A stretch of 61,777 nucleotides of DNA from positions 1 to 61,777 of the forward strand of contig NZ_FNVP01000015.1 in the NCBI RefSeq assembly GCF_900108015.1, given 5' to 3'. Source of the DNA: Flavobacterium urumqiense. Its GTDB lineage: Bacteria > Bacteroidota > Bacteroidia > Flavobacteriales > Flavobacteriaceae. The notes under the pieces are model-generated. The model worked only from the letters and a program-made list of their open reading frames with translations, searched no databases and was not told the DNA's origin. Made by a program: the position numbers and the translations under genes. Positions 17,972 through 25,979 of this stretch are shown one piece after another (positions within the stretch are counted from its first letter, which is position 1; every line of letters starts with the position of its first letter).

Positions 17972-18592
17972 CTATTTTTTCTTTTTCAATCGATCTTTAA
18001 ATAGCTTTTCAAATTTTTCCATTTTGGGTTGAATAACCATCTGGCAATACGGCTGATTTTTATTGTTAGCGTAGTAATTCTGATGGTAGTCTTCCGCTTT
18101 GTAAAACTTAGTCAGCGGTTCTAAAGTTGTTACGATAGGGCTATCATACACTTTTGCTTTTTTCAAGGCATTGATAATCTTTTGAGCAGCCAATTTTTGC
18201 TCTTCATTTTTGTAGAAAATGGCAGAGCGGTATTGTGTCCCCACATCGGCGCCTTGACGGTTTAAAGTCGTTGGGTCATGAACGCTAAAGAAAACTTTGA
18301 AGATTTCGTCTAGACTCGTGGTATTTTTATCATATGTGATTTGCACTACTTCTGCAAATCCAGTTCTTCCGGTGGAAACATCCTCATAGCTGGGATTAGA
18401 AATTTTGCCACCTGCAAATCCTGATACCGCTGATTTCGCTCCGTTTAGGTTTTCATAAACGGCTTCCACACACCAGTAACATCCGCCAGCTAAAGTAATT
18501 GTATCAAAATTGGGTTGTTTTGCAGCTTTTGTAACGTTTTGTCCAAAGATACTAACCGATGTCAGTAAACAAATTAAAAATAAACTCTTCAT
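17972..18592 (-). CDS. msrA: Exported peptide-methionine (S)-S-oxide reductase
   Basis: MsrA repairs S-epimers of methionine sulfoxide in proteins. The 206-aa protein has a signal peptide (residues 1-17, ending IFGQ), the catalytic motif GGCYWCVEAVY with the nucleophilic Cys near residue 38, and the conserved YHQNYYANN near the C-terminus. The signal peptide places it in the periplasm, unlike the cytoplasmic MsrA of many bacteria. It starts one base after the msrB stop codon, so the pair forms one operon repairing both epimers outside the cytoplasm. Confidence 0.93.
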   Translation of the reverse strand: MKSLFLICLLTSVSIFGQNVTKAAKQPNFDTITLAGGCYWCVEAVYENLNGAKSAVSGFAGGKISNPSYEDVSTGRTGFAEVVQITYDKNTTSLDEIFKVFFSVHDPTTLNRQGADVGTQYRSAIFYKNEEQKLAAQKIINALKKAKVYDSPIVTTLEPLTKFYKAEDYHQNYYANNKNQPYCQMVIQPKMEKFEKLFKDRLKKKK

Positions 18593-18593
18593 A

Positions 18594-19154
18594 TTATTTG
18601 GTATCAGGTATAAAGTCCAGCGCTATAGAATTCATGCAATATCTTTTTCCGGTTGGTGCAGGACCATCATCAAAAAGATGTCCTAAATGACCACCGCATC
18701 TGCCGCAAAGGGCTTCTGTTCTTTCCATCCCAAGAGTATTGTCGGTTTTGTAAATGACACTGTTTTTATTGTCTTGTTCAAAAAAACTTGGCCAACCGCA
18801 ACTGCTAGCAAATTTGGCGCCGGAGCGAAATAATTTATTGCCACACGAGGCGCAGTAATAAGTTCCTTTTTCATCGATATTCCAATATTTTCCTGTGAAA
18901 GGTCTTTCGGTATCGGCATGTCGCATTACTTCATAAACATCTTCGGGTAAGACCTTTTTCCATTCGGCATCCGTAAGGTTAAGTTTTGTGGTATCTGTAT
19001 TGGAGTAATACTGATTTCCGGGTTTTTTGATTGGAGTTTCCATACTAATAGCTTTTTTAGGATTGTTTTGTTTGTTTGTATTTTGCCCACAGGCAGTAAA
19101 CATAAATAATGGGAGTAAGAATAGTACACTTAAAAAAAGGGTTGTTGTTTTCAT
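18594..19154 (-). CDS. msrB: Lipoprotein peptide-methionine (R)-S-oxide reductase
   Basis: MsrB reduces the R-epimer of methionine sulfoxide. The 186-aa protein has a lipoprotein signal (MFTACGQ, Cys near residue 22). Its zinc-binding CxxC pairs are YYCASCGNKL and CGRCGGHLGH, and the catalytic Cys lies in KRYCMNSIAL. A lipid anchor implies a periplasm-facing location, matching the exported MsrA encoded one base downstream. The electron donor for the pair is not encoded here. Confidence 0.93.
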   Translation of the reverse strand: MKTTTLFLSVLFLLPLFMFTACGQNTNKQNNPKKAISMETPIKKPGNQYYSNTDTTKLNLTDAEWKKVLPEDVYEVMRHADTERPFTGKYWNIDEKGTYYCASCGNKLFRSGAKFASSCGWPSFFEQDNKNSVIYKTDNTLGMERTEALCGRCGGHLGHLFDDGPAPTGKRYCMNSIALDFIPDTK

Positions 19155-19307
19155 ACGTAGGTTTGTTTTTGATACTACAAATGTAAAGTGGTTTTTGACT
19201 ACAATAAGTCGTCTGCTTTACAAAGTGATAGTGATTTAAGTAAGTTTTAACTATTGTCATATACGAAAAAAAATCACTTTTGGATTTCTAGTTAATAATA
19301 ATTATCA

Positions 19308-19768
19308 TTATGAACCGATTCGCATATTTATTAAGTGTTTTTTGAATCCGACTTTTTTATACACTTTAATTGCCGAAGCATTCTCGTTGTATACATTTAA
19401 TAGATGTTCGAACATATTTTGCGAACGGCACCAGTCTTTTAGCGATTCTATGATTTTAGAATAAACACCTATCCCTCTGTAATTCAAATCGGTATATATA
19501 AATCTAAAGAAGCATGGGTTTAGTAATTCAAATAGGGCTTTGCGGTCTTTATTCGCGCATATCCGGAACCGATAATTATTTAGTCCGTTTCACCAACCAA
19601 TACTTCACTACGAGAAGCCAAAATCATTTTCTCAATATCTTAATACTGAATTTTCTCTTCTTTTAAAGTAGGGTAGAAGAAACGTTCGGCTGCAGTAATT
19701 CCTTGTTCTAATGCAAGGAGTTTTTTTAAATCAGTACGCCGTGCTTTTCTTATAATTATTTTCTTCAT
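19308..19768 (-). pseudogene. GNAT N-acetyltransferase, decayed
   Basis: The frame opens MKKIIIRKARRTDLKKLLAL at 19768, a typical GNAT start. It continues with MILASRSEVLVGETD, IIIGSGYARIK and HASLDLYI, then after a frameshift YRGIGVYSKIIESLKDWC and NVYNENASAIKVYKKVGF. The R/Q-x-x-G-x-G/A-like YRGIGVYSK and the NxxAxxxYxKxGF motif are hallmarks of the family. Three TAA codons (the first at 19640-19642) and one frameshift near 19490 break it. It would have been about 150 aa. Confidence 0.8.
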
Positions 19769-19936
19769 TGTATTAATTGTCTTGGTTATCAAAAGTACAA
19801 AAGAATCTTTAAATTGGATTAAATTGCTTTTTATAAAGGTGATACCAAGACAACTCTGCTTCAACAATTCGAAAGAGAACGTTAAAGCGCCTTACAATAA
19901 TTATATTTTTGTATTTTTGTAAGGCTAAAAATTCCT

Positions 19937-20464
19937 ATGAAAGAAGAAAATGTAATATTAGTTAATGACAAAGATGAGCAGATTGGATTGATGCCAAAGC
20001 TTGAAGCACATGAAAAAGCCATTTTGCATCGAGCGTTTTCTGTTTTTGTTTTAAATAGTGAAAATGAAATCATGCTTCAACAACGAGCCAGTCAAAAATA
20101 CCATTCTCCATTATTATGGACTAATACTTGCTGCAGTCACCAGCGCGAGGGAGAATCTAATATTGCTGCAGGAAGTCGTAGATTGTTTGAAGAAATGGGA
20201 TTTAAAACGGAACTCAAAGAACTTTTTCATTTTATATACAAGGCACCTTTTGATAACGGTTTGACTGAACATGAACTTGATCATGTTATGATTGGTTATT
20301 ATGATGATGAGCCAAAAATAAATCGGGAAGAAGTCGAAGATTGGAAATGGATGAAAATAGAAGATGTAAAAATTGAAATGGGAATTCAACCGCAATTATA
20401 CACTGTTTGGTTCAAAATAATTTTTGATGAGTTTTATCATTTCCTTGAAGACCATAAATTATAA
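19937..20464 (+). CDS. idi: Isopentenyl-diphosphate delta-isomerase, type 1
   Basis: The enzyme interconverts isopentenyl and dimethylallyl diphosphate for isoprenoid synthesis (quinones, carotenoids, undecaprenyl phosphate). The 175-aa Nudix protein has the catalytic Cys in LLWTNTCCSHQR (about residue 66), a Nudix-like box GSRRLFEEMGF and the conserved ELFHFIYKAPFDNGLTEHEL. The length and motifs match the type 1 metal-dependent enzyme. TATTTTTG -7-like elements lie just upstream. The next gene, queD, begins 73 bases downstream. Confidence 0.93.
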   Translation: MKEENVILVNDKDEQIGLMPKLEAHEKAILHRAFSVFVLNSENEIMLQQRASQKYHSPLLWTNTCCSHQREGESNIAAGSRRLFEEMGFKTELKELFHFIYKAPFDNGLTEHELDHVMIGYYDDEPKINREEVEDWKWMKIEDVKIEMGIQPQLYTVWFKIIFDEFYHFLEDHKL

Positions 20465-20537
20465 TAGGGAAATTATTAAACTAAGATTTCTGAATACAGC
20501 AAATCTAATTTCTAATAGCTAAATCTACTTTAAAAAA

Positions 20538-20948
20538 ATGAGAGTTACCATTTCACGAAAAGCCCATTTTAATGCGGCACATAGATTATATAGAAAAGAC
20601 TGGACTTTCGAGCAAAACGATGCGATTTTTGGCAAATGCAACAATCCTAATTATCACGGACACAACTACGAATTGATTGTTAGTGTAACGGGGGAAATTG
20701 ACCCAGAGACCGGATTTGTTATGGATGTGAAATTCCTTAGCGAAATTATTAAAGAAGAAGTGGAGAATCAGTTTGATCATAAAAATCTCAATATTGATGT
20801 TCCCGAATTTGAAAATTTAAATCCCACAGCTGAAAATATTGTAGTGGTAATTTGGAATAAAATCAGAAAAAAGATTGAACCACAATTCGACTTAGAAGTA
20901 ATTCTGTATGAAACACCTCGTAATTTTGTAACCTATAAAGGAGAATAA
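20538..20948 (+). CDS. queD: 6-carboxytetrahydropterin synthase (QueD family)
   Basis: QueD makes 6-carboxy-tetrahydropterin from dihydroneopterin triphosphate, an early step to the queuosine base of tRNA. The 136-aa protein has zinc-binding His in KAHFNAAHRL and PNYHGHNYEL, the catalytic Cys in FGKCNNPNYHG and DHKNLN. The Cys-containing motif favours QueD over mammalian-type pyruvoyl synthase. Its TAA overlaps the ATG of the peroxiredoxin by one base. No other queuosine gene lies in the window. Confidence 0.88.
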   Translation: MRVTISRKAHFNAAHRLYRKDWTFEQNDAIFGKCNNPNYHGHNYELIVSVTGEIDPETGFVMDVKFLSEIIKEEVENQFDHKNLNIDVPEFENLNPTAENIVVVIWNKIRKKIEPQFDLEVILYETPRNFVTYKGE

Positions 20949-21403
20949 TGGAATTAAAAGTAGGAGATAAAATTCCAAATTTTAAAGCAAAAGACAGTAA
21001 CGGTAACGATTTTGACAGTCAAACCCTAGTTGGTCTAAAACCTATTGTTGTTTATTTTTATCCAAAAGACAATACCCCAGGCTGCACTGCTCAGGCTTGC
21101 AGTTTTAGAGATCAATACGAAGATTTCAAGGACTTAGGTGCAGAAGTAATAGGGATCAGCGGCGATAGTGTTGCGTCACATCAAGAATTCACAAACCATT
21201 ATAAACTGCCTTTTATTCTTTTGTCAGACCCTGATAAAAAAATAAGAAAGCTTTTTGGTGTTGCCACTCAACTGTTTGGCTTAGTTCCCGGAAGAGTGAC
21301 CTATGTCGCCGATAAGAATGGAGTGATTCAAATGATTTTTGACAGTATGCTGGCCGCAAAACACATTCCGAAAGCATTGAAAACTATAAAAGAATTAGCA
21401 TAA
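20948..21403 (+). CDS. bcp: Thioredoxin-dependent peroxiredoxin, Bcp/PrxQ type
   Basis: It reduces hydrogen and organic peroxides with thioredoxin as donor. The 151-aa protein has the peroxidatic motif PKDNTPGCTAQACSFRD (peroxidatic Cys near residue 45 and a second Cys five residues on, as in PrxQ) and the conserved EVIGISGDSVASHQEF. No signal peptide is seen, so it is cytoplasmic. It is translationally coupled to queD. Confidence 0.93.
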   Translation: MELKVGDKIPNFKAKDSNGNDFDSQTLVGLKPIVVYFYPKDNTPGCTAQACSFRDQYEDFKDLGAEVIGISGDSVASHQEFTNHYKLPFILLSDPDKKIRKLFGVATQLFGLVPGRVTYVADKNGVIQMIFDSMLAAKHIPKALKTIKELA

Positions 21404-21563
21404 GAGAATGACAAGTAATTGTTTTGAGAATTAAATTTATTCCTATCCTAAATACCTTTCCACGAAGCTTTAGTGTCAATTATTCTTTTTAAACCGTAAT
21501 TTGAAAACCAACAGATTTAAATGAATATTTATTTTGCAAATTTGTTAAACAGAAAAACACAAG

Positions 21564-22526
21564 ATGAAATTTTATCCATTACAATTTGAACCCATTTTAA
21601 AAGAAAGAATTTGGGGAGGTGAAAAACTAAAAACGGTACTTCATAAGCCAATTACATCAAAGATCACTGGTGAAAGCTGGGAGTTGTCTACAGTAGAAGG
21701 TGATATAAGTGTAGTAGTTAATGGGGAATGGAAAGGAAAATCATTAACTATTTTGATTGATAAATATCCAGACGAGATTTTAGGAACGAAAGTACATGCT
21801 CGATTTGGCAAACAGTTTCCTTTGCTTTTTAAATACTTAGATGCTCGGGAAGATTTGTCCATTCAAGTACATCCAAACGATGCGTTAGCCAAAAAAAGAC
21901 ACCATTCTTTTGGTAAAACGGAAATGTGGTATATCATGCAAGCCGATAAGGAAGCGAAAATTATCGTCGGTTTTAAGGAGAAGTCGAATCCTGCCGAATA
22001 TTTAGAAAACCTTAAAAACAAAACCTTACTAGCAATTCTGGACGATGTAAAAGTAAAAGCAGGGGATGTTTTCTTCTTGGAAACAGGGACAGTTCACGCT
22101 ATTGGTGCTGGATTAGTTGTTGCCGAGATTCAGCAAACCTCTGATATTACGTATCGTTTGTATGACTTTGACCGAGTAGATGCTAACGGGAATACCAGAG
22201 AATTGCATGTTGATCTGGCTTTGGAAGCTATTAACTATGATAGGATGGAGGCCAAGAAAGAATATAGCAAAAATGTAAATGAATCTAATGAAGTTGTGGA
22301 TTGTTCTTATTTTACTACTAATTTTATTCCTTTAGACGGAGAAATTAGTGTTTCTAAAACGGGAGAAACCTTTACTGTATATATGTGTGTGGAAGGATCA
22401 TTTGAAATTATGCAAGACAATTCGAAATTGCAATATGTAAAAGGAGATACGGTTTTACTTCCTGCTGCAATGAATTCATTCACTCTCAATGGAAAAGCTT
22501 CAATTTTAGAAATTTACATTTCATAG
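21564..22526 (+). CDS. manA: Mannose-6-phosphate isomerase, class I
   Basis: The zinc enzyme interconverts mannose-6-phosphate and fructose-6-phosphate for GDP-mannose and glycan synthesis. The 320-aa cupin protein contains PLLFKYLDAREDLSIQVHPN (metal His and the substrate loop), GKTEMWYIM and ETGTVHAIGAGLVVAEIQQ, all standard class I motifs. Its length matches the short bacterial form. It stands 160 bases after bcp and is probably separately transcribed. Confidence 0.92.
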   Translation: MKFYPLQFEPILKERIWGGEKLKTVLHKPITSKITGESWELSTVEGDISVVVNGEWKGKSLTILIDKYPDEILGTKVHARFGKQFPLLFKYLDAREDLSIQVHPNDALAKKRHHSFGKTEMWYIMQADKEAKIIVGFKEKSNPAEYLENLKNKTLLAILDDVKVKAGDVFFLETGTVHAIGAGLVVAEIQQTSDITYRLYDFDRVDANGNTRELHVDLALEAINYDRMEAKKEYSKNVNESNEVVDCSYFTTNFIPLDGEISVSKTGETFTVYMCVEGSFEIMQDNSKLQYVKGDTVLLPAAMNSFTLNGKASILEIYIS

Positions 22527-22548
22527 TCGGTAATAGAAAGATAATGTG

Positions 22549-22556
22549 TACTTTTG
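22549..22556 (+). promoter_or_regulatory. -7 element of the 88-aa gene
   Basis: TACTTTTG matches TAnnTTTG 38 bases upstream of the start codon. No TTG was found at the expected upstream distance. Confidence 0.4.
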
Positions 22557-22594
22557 CAGACGCAAATTAAAAATCCAAATTAAAAAAGATAAAA

Positions 22595-22861
22595 ATGGCA
22601 AACGTTAAAAATTTAAAAAAAGACATCAACTACGTTTTAGGAGATATTATTGAAGCAGTTTACTTGTTCGAAATTTCTACAACTGGAAAACCAACAACAG
22701 AAACTAACGATTTAATTGACGAAGCTATCGCTGCTTTTGACGCTTTGATCACAAAAGTGAACGCAAAAAAGGTAGAGGATAAAAAAGCACACTTCAAACA
22801 AATTAATGTTGAATTGGAACAAACTGCTAATCAATTGATTGCTAAAATCAACGAATTGTAG
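22595..22861 (+). CDS. Conserved small helical protein, 88 aa
   Basis: I recognise this only as a conserved hypothetical of Flavobacteria. The protein is soluble and almost entirely helical, with Lys-rich heptad-like spacing (NLKKDINYVLGDIIEAVYLF and KKAHFKQINVELEQTANQLI). This suggests a coiled coil or small helical bundle. Its codon use is strongly biased towards frequent codons (GAA, AAA, ATC), hinting at high expression. It lies just upstream of tRNA-Thr. Confidence 0.75.
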   Translation: MANVKNLKKDINYVLGDIIEAVYLFEISTTGKPTTETNDLIDEAIAAFDALITKVNAKKVEDKKAHFKQINVELEQTANQLIAKINEL

Positions 22862-22894
22862 TTAAAAAAAAAGCAAAAAAAGTTTGAATTTGTT

Positions 22895-22924
22895 TTGGAA
22901 AACAGAAATTCAGGCTTATATTTG
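22895..22924 (+). promoter_or_regulatory. Promoter of tRNA-Thr
   Basis: TTG (22895-22897), exactly 19 bases, then TATATTTG (22917-22924) form a full match to the Bacteroidota housekeeping consensus, 15 bases before the tRNA 5' end. Confidence 0.75.
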
Positions 22925-22939
22925 CACCCGTAATGAGTC

Positions 22940-23013
22940 GCCAGCGTAGCTCAGTTGGCTAGAGCAGCTGATTTGTAATCAGCAGGTCGTGGGTTCGAGT
23001 CCCTCCGCCGGCT
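22940..23013 (+). tRNA. tRNA-Thr (anticodon UGU)
   Basis: The cloverleaf folds with D-arm GCTCAGTTGGCTAGAGC, anticodon stem GCTGA/TCAGC around loop TTTGTAA (anticodon TGT, decoding ACA/ACG) and T-arm GGGTTCGAGTCCC. The discriminator is T; CCA is not encoded. Two non-canonical pairs are seen by eye: A4-C69 in the acceptor stem and T50-T64 in the T-stem. Confidence 0.93.
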
Positions 23014-23019
23014 CTTAAT

Positions 23020-23051
23020 AAAACCATCTAACTTTTGTTAGGTGGTTTTTT
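23020..23051 (+). terminator. Terminator of tRNA-Thr
   Basis: AAAACCATCTAAC and GTTAGGTGGTTTT pair around TTTT and are followed by T's, 7 bases after the tRNA. Confidence 0.8.
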
Positions 23052-23098
23052 GCTTTTATAATAAAAGGCAACAATAAATTTTAATTCACAGCATAAAA

Positions 23099-23126
23099 AA
23101 ACCGTCCCTATTTATCGAGACGGTTT
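23099..23126. terminator. Bidirectional terminator between tRNA-Thr and DUF4369 gene
   Basis: AAACCGTC and GACGGTTT form a stem with A's on one side and T's on the other. It can stop both the tRNA readthrough and the convergent lipoprotein gene. It is near-identical to the msrBA terminator at 17929. Confidence 0.75.
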
Positions 23127-23162
23127 TCCTTTTTTTTAGGAACTTAGGAATTAGGAATCCAT

Positions 23163-23873
23163 TTATTTTTGGTTTTTGATTTCGGTAACATATTTTGTCA
23201 ATTTTTTTCCATAAAGTGATTGTGCTACTTTTGGAGACATTGATTTTTGAATCGTATCTAAGTATTTAATATTAATATCATAGATTTCAGATAAGGCAAT
23301 ATAAGGTGATACCTCATAGTTTCTGTTGTTTATCGCAAAATTGGTAGCAAATAAATACTTTCGTTTTATATTGGAATCCTGCTTAGCACTTATACTATCA
23401 ATTTTTTGTGCGTTGTTACTTTTAATGGCATTAAATCGTTGCTCAATCAAAGTGAGTTTTTCATCATTGAAACGAGAATTTATTTTTTTATAATCTTCAA
23501 ATAAATCGTTGTTTTTAGATCCTGTAATTTTTGCTCCGGAAAGATATCCTTCTAAGCTGGTTTCAATATTTATATTTCCAGGTTCAGCAAAAAACGAAAG
23601 ATTATTGTCTAATGAATTGCTCACTCCTCTGTCCAGAAATAAGTATAGCATTTCAGGAGATTTTAATTCTAAGTCACTTTCAAAAGCGGAACTTCCGTCT
23701 ATATTGATCGTGTCAATAGCAACTAGAGTAGTGTCTACAATTTTTTGAATGTACAATGTCCCTTTTTTTAATCCTTTTATATTTCCGGTAATATGTAAAT
23801 TAGTTTTTGATTCATTTTTGTTACAAGAGGAAAATAGCACAAGTGTAACGATTGCAATAATAGATTTTTTCAT
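23163..23873 (-). CDS. DUF4369-type lipoprotein
   Basis: The 236-aa protein has a lipoprotein signal (LVLFSSCNKN, Cys near residue 17). Its N-terminal beta domain reads LHITGNIKGLKKGTLYIQKI, typical of DUF4369, which often precedes a thioredoxin domain in Bacteroidota. Here no CxxC thioredoxin domain follows; the rest is helical (residues 130-236). It may be a stand-alone or truncated relative of the thiol-disulfide family. Function is unknown. Confidence 0.75.
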   Translation of the reverse strand: MKKSIIAIVTLVLFSSCNKNESKTNLHITGNIKGLKKGTLYIQKIVDTTLVAIDTINIDGSSAFESDLELKSPEMLYLFLDRGVSNSLDNNLSFFAEPGNINIETSLEGYLSGAKITGSKNNDLFEDYKKINSRFNDEKLTLIEQRFNAIKSNNAQKIDSISAKQDSNIKRKYLFATNFAINNRNYEVSPYIALSEIYDINIKYLDTIQKSMSPKVAQSLYGKKLTKYVTEIKNQK

Positions 23874-24019
23874 GTGGAGTTATTAATATTTGTTTTTTTG
23901 GAACATGGTATCGCCATTCTTTATTATGAATTCGGGCGATTTCATTGGTGTTTATATTTTGCGCAAAATAAAGAAAATTGTTGGAATGATTTGGTAAGAT
24001 GTCTAAATTTCACAAAAAA

Positions 24020-24047
24020 AATCCCAATTTATTTCTAAATTGGGATT
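24020..24047 (-). terminator. Terminator of the M61 peptidase gene
   Basis: AATCCCAATTTA and TAAATTGGGATT pair around TTTC, followed on the minus strand by eight T's, 20 bases after the stop codon. Confidence 0.8.
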
Positions 24048-24067
24048 TATTGAATTCTTGAAAAGTA

Positions 24068-25930
24068 TTATCCTTTAAACCAAGCTTCTTTTAATTTGGT
24101 TTTACTTGCATCTGTTGCTTTGAGGCTGGCTTTTTCTTCATAAGGAAGTTTTACTTTTCCTTTGATTACTTGTTCTTTACCATCTCGTTTAACTTTTACG
24201 GTAATAGCATCGTTCTCTTTCCAAGTTTGACTTGCGCCAATCATATCATAAATATTATCCAAAGTGTACGATTTTTCATTAATTGCCATTAAAATATCAC
24301 CGCCTTTTAGACCAAGATTTTTATAAAATTCGTTTAACTCTATATTTGGTAAAATAATAATTTCTTTGGTTTCCTGATTTACGGTTATGTATGGAGTTTG
24401 TCCTTTTAAGAAAACGTTACCGGCTACTTTTTCCATAGAATTTGTAACGCCAACTTTTGCCAGATACGTTGAATAAGGGATTGGGGTTGTTCCAGAAACA
24501 TAAGTCGTTAAAAAAGTTCCTACTTCAGGATACGTTAATGACGTAATTTTTGCAAAAAGCTCTTGGTCATTAAACGGTTTTGCAGGGCCATATTCATTTG
24601 ATAATTTTTGCATCAAATCAAGAATTCCTCTTTCTCCGTTACTTTTTTCTCGAATAATGATATCCAGACACATTCCAATAAGTGCTCCTTTTTCATATAC
24701 ATTCAAGTATTGGTCTTTGTAAGGTTTCGTCAATACATTAGCACTCATAACGGTAAATGACATGGTATCATTCAGCGTATTTGCGCGTGCAATTTTTTCT
24801 GCCATACGGGTATAAAACTCTTCTTCGGTAATTAATCCTTGATTTATTTGAAAAAGATTCGCAAAATATTCTGTTACGCCTTCATACATCCATAAATGTT
24901 GGGACATTTTAGGCGCATTATAGTCAAAATATTGAATCTCTTTAGAGTGGATGGACAATGGAGTCACAATATGAAAAAATTCATGCGAAACGACATCTTT
25001 CATCGATTTTACTAATTCGTCTTTTGGCATTAACTCTGGCAATACTACTGTAGTTGCTGTAGGATGTTCTAATGCACCAAATCCTTTAGCATCGTTTTCC
25101 TGCATGGAAGACAGGTATAACAAAACGCTGTATTTTTTAGTAGCATTTATTTTGCCTAAAAAATTCTTTTGAGCTGTCATCATTGTTTTCATCTCCGGAG
25201 TAATACTTTCGGCAGTATATTTACCTGTAGGAGAATAAACGCCAATCAAAATTTCCATTCCATCAATTGTAAAAGTAGTATAATCGGGTTTAGCATACAT
25301 GATTGGGTTCTCAACCAATTCAGCATAACGAGAAGTTATAAATGTATCCGATGTAGTGCTTGGGTCCTGATCAGTCATAGAGGTAGCTCCCCAAAGTGTA
25401 GCCGGATGAGAAATCGTAACTTTATAAGGTGTAGACATATAATTTGTAAAATAACCCACAAAACAATGTGTGTTGAGCATTACGTTTTTACCAGCATCAA
25501 TATTAGATCCTGCAGGTGAAAAAATTTCATCATCTCCAAATTTTTTCCCAGTTTCGGTATCAAATGAGTCATTTACCAAATAAGTAATCTTGTCTAAAGT
25601 TTTTGCAGTAGCAATTGACCAGGAATTAACATCAATTTTCTTTACGGTCAATAAATTTCCTTTCTTATCATATGCCTTTAGATCATCGATATATCTACCG
25701 TAGTTGTCTTCTGAGTACGTTCCAGGAACTGTCTTTGGAATTTGGTACATAATTTCATCCTCAGAAATTGAAGGGGCATTTACAGTCACCATGACCTTAT
25801 CATCTTTTATGTCAACCAGGTTGATGTTTACTGAAACCTCTTTTTTTGTCGAAGAAGAAATTGAAGTACTTGCCGTTTTGCAGCTCCATAGTACAGAAGC
25901 GAAGGCAAAAACGAAGATTATTTTTTTCAT
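24068..25930 (-). CDS. M61 family metallopeptidase with PDZ domain, lipoprotein
   Basis: The 620-aa protein resembles glycyl aminopeptidases. It has a lipoprotein signal (SVLWSCKTAS, Cys near residue 17), an N-terminal beta domain, the zinc motif HEFFH in MKDVVSHEFFHIVTPLSIHS with the third ligand Glu in WMYEGVTEYFANL, and a C-terminal PDZ-like domain (LGLKGGDILMAINEKSYTL, about residues 520-600). It should act at the cell envelope on peptides. The neighbouring secreted alpha/beta hydrolase gene lies 49 bases upstream on the same strand. Confidence 0.9.
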   Translation of the reverse strand: MKKIIFVFAFASVLWSCKTASTSISSSTKKEVSVNINLVDIKDDKVMVTVNAPSISEDEIMYQIPKTVPGTYSEDNYGRYIDDLKAYDKKGNLLTVKKIDVNSWSIATAKTLDKITYLVNDSFDTETGKKFGDDEIFSPAGSNIDAGKNVMLNTHCFVGYFTNYMSTPYKVTISHPATLWGATSMTDQDPSTTSDTFITSRYAELVENPIMYAKPDYTTFTIDGMEILIGVYSPTGKYTAESITPEMKTMMTAQKNFLGKINATKKYSVLLYLSSMQENDAKGFGALEHPTATTVVLPELMPKDELVKSMKDVVSHEFFHIVTPLSIHSKEIQYFDYNAPKMSQHLWMYEGVTEYFANLFQINQGLITEEEFYTRMAEKIARANTLNDTMSFTVMSANVLTKPYKDQYLNVYEKGALIGMCLDIIIREKSNGERGILDLMQKLSNEYGPAKPFNDQELFAKITSLTYPEVGTFLTTYVSGTTPIPYSTYLAKVGVTNSMEKVAGNVFLKGQTPYITVNQETKEIIILPNIELNEFYKNLGLKGGDILMAINEKSYTLDNIYDMIGASQTWKENDAITVKVKRDGKEQVIKGKVKLPYEEKASLKATDASKTKLKEAWFKG

Positions 25931-25979
25931 TGTTATTTTGTTTTAGCGATTAGTCTTTTTTTGGAAGAATTGTTACGGC

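Noticed and set aside
17043..19308. TAA reassignment as an explanation of the in-frame stops
   Set aside because: All intact genes in the window use TAA as their stop codon, and both broken genes also carry frameshifts.
19640..19867. 75-codon frame as a gene
   Set aside because: Its second half is the start of the decayed GNAT gene, and the first 33 codons lie in the upstream region.
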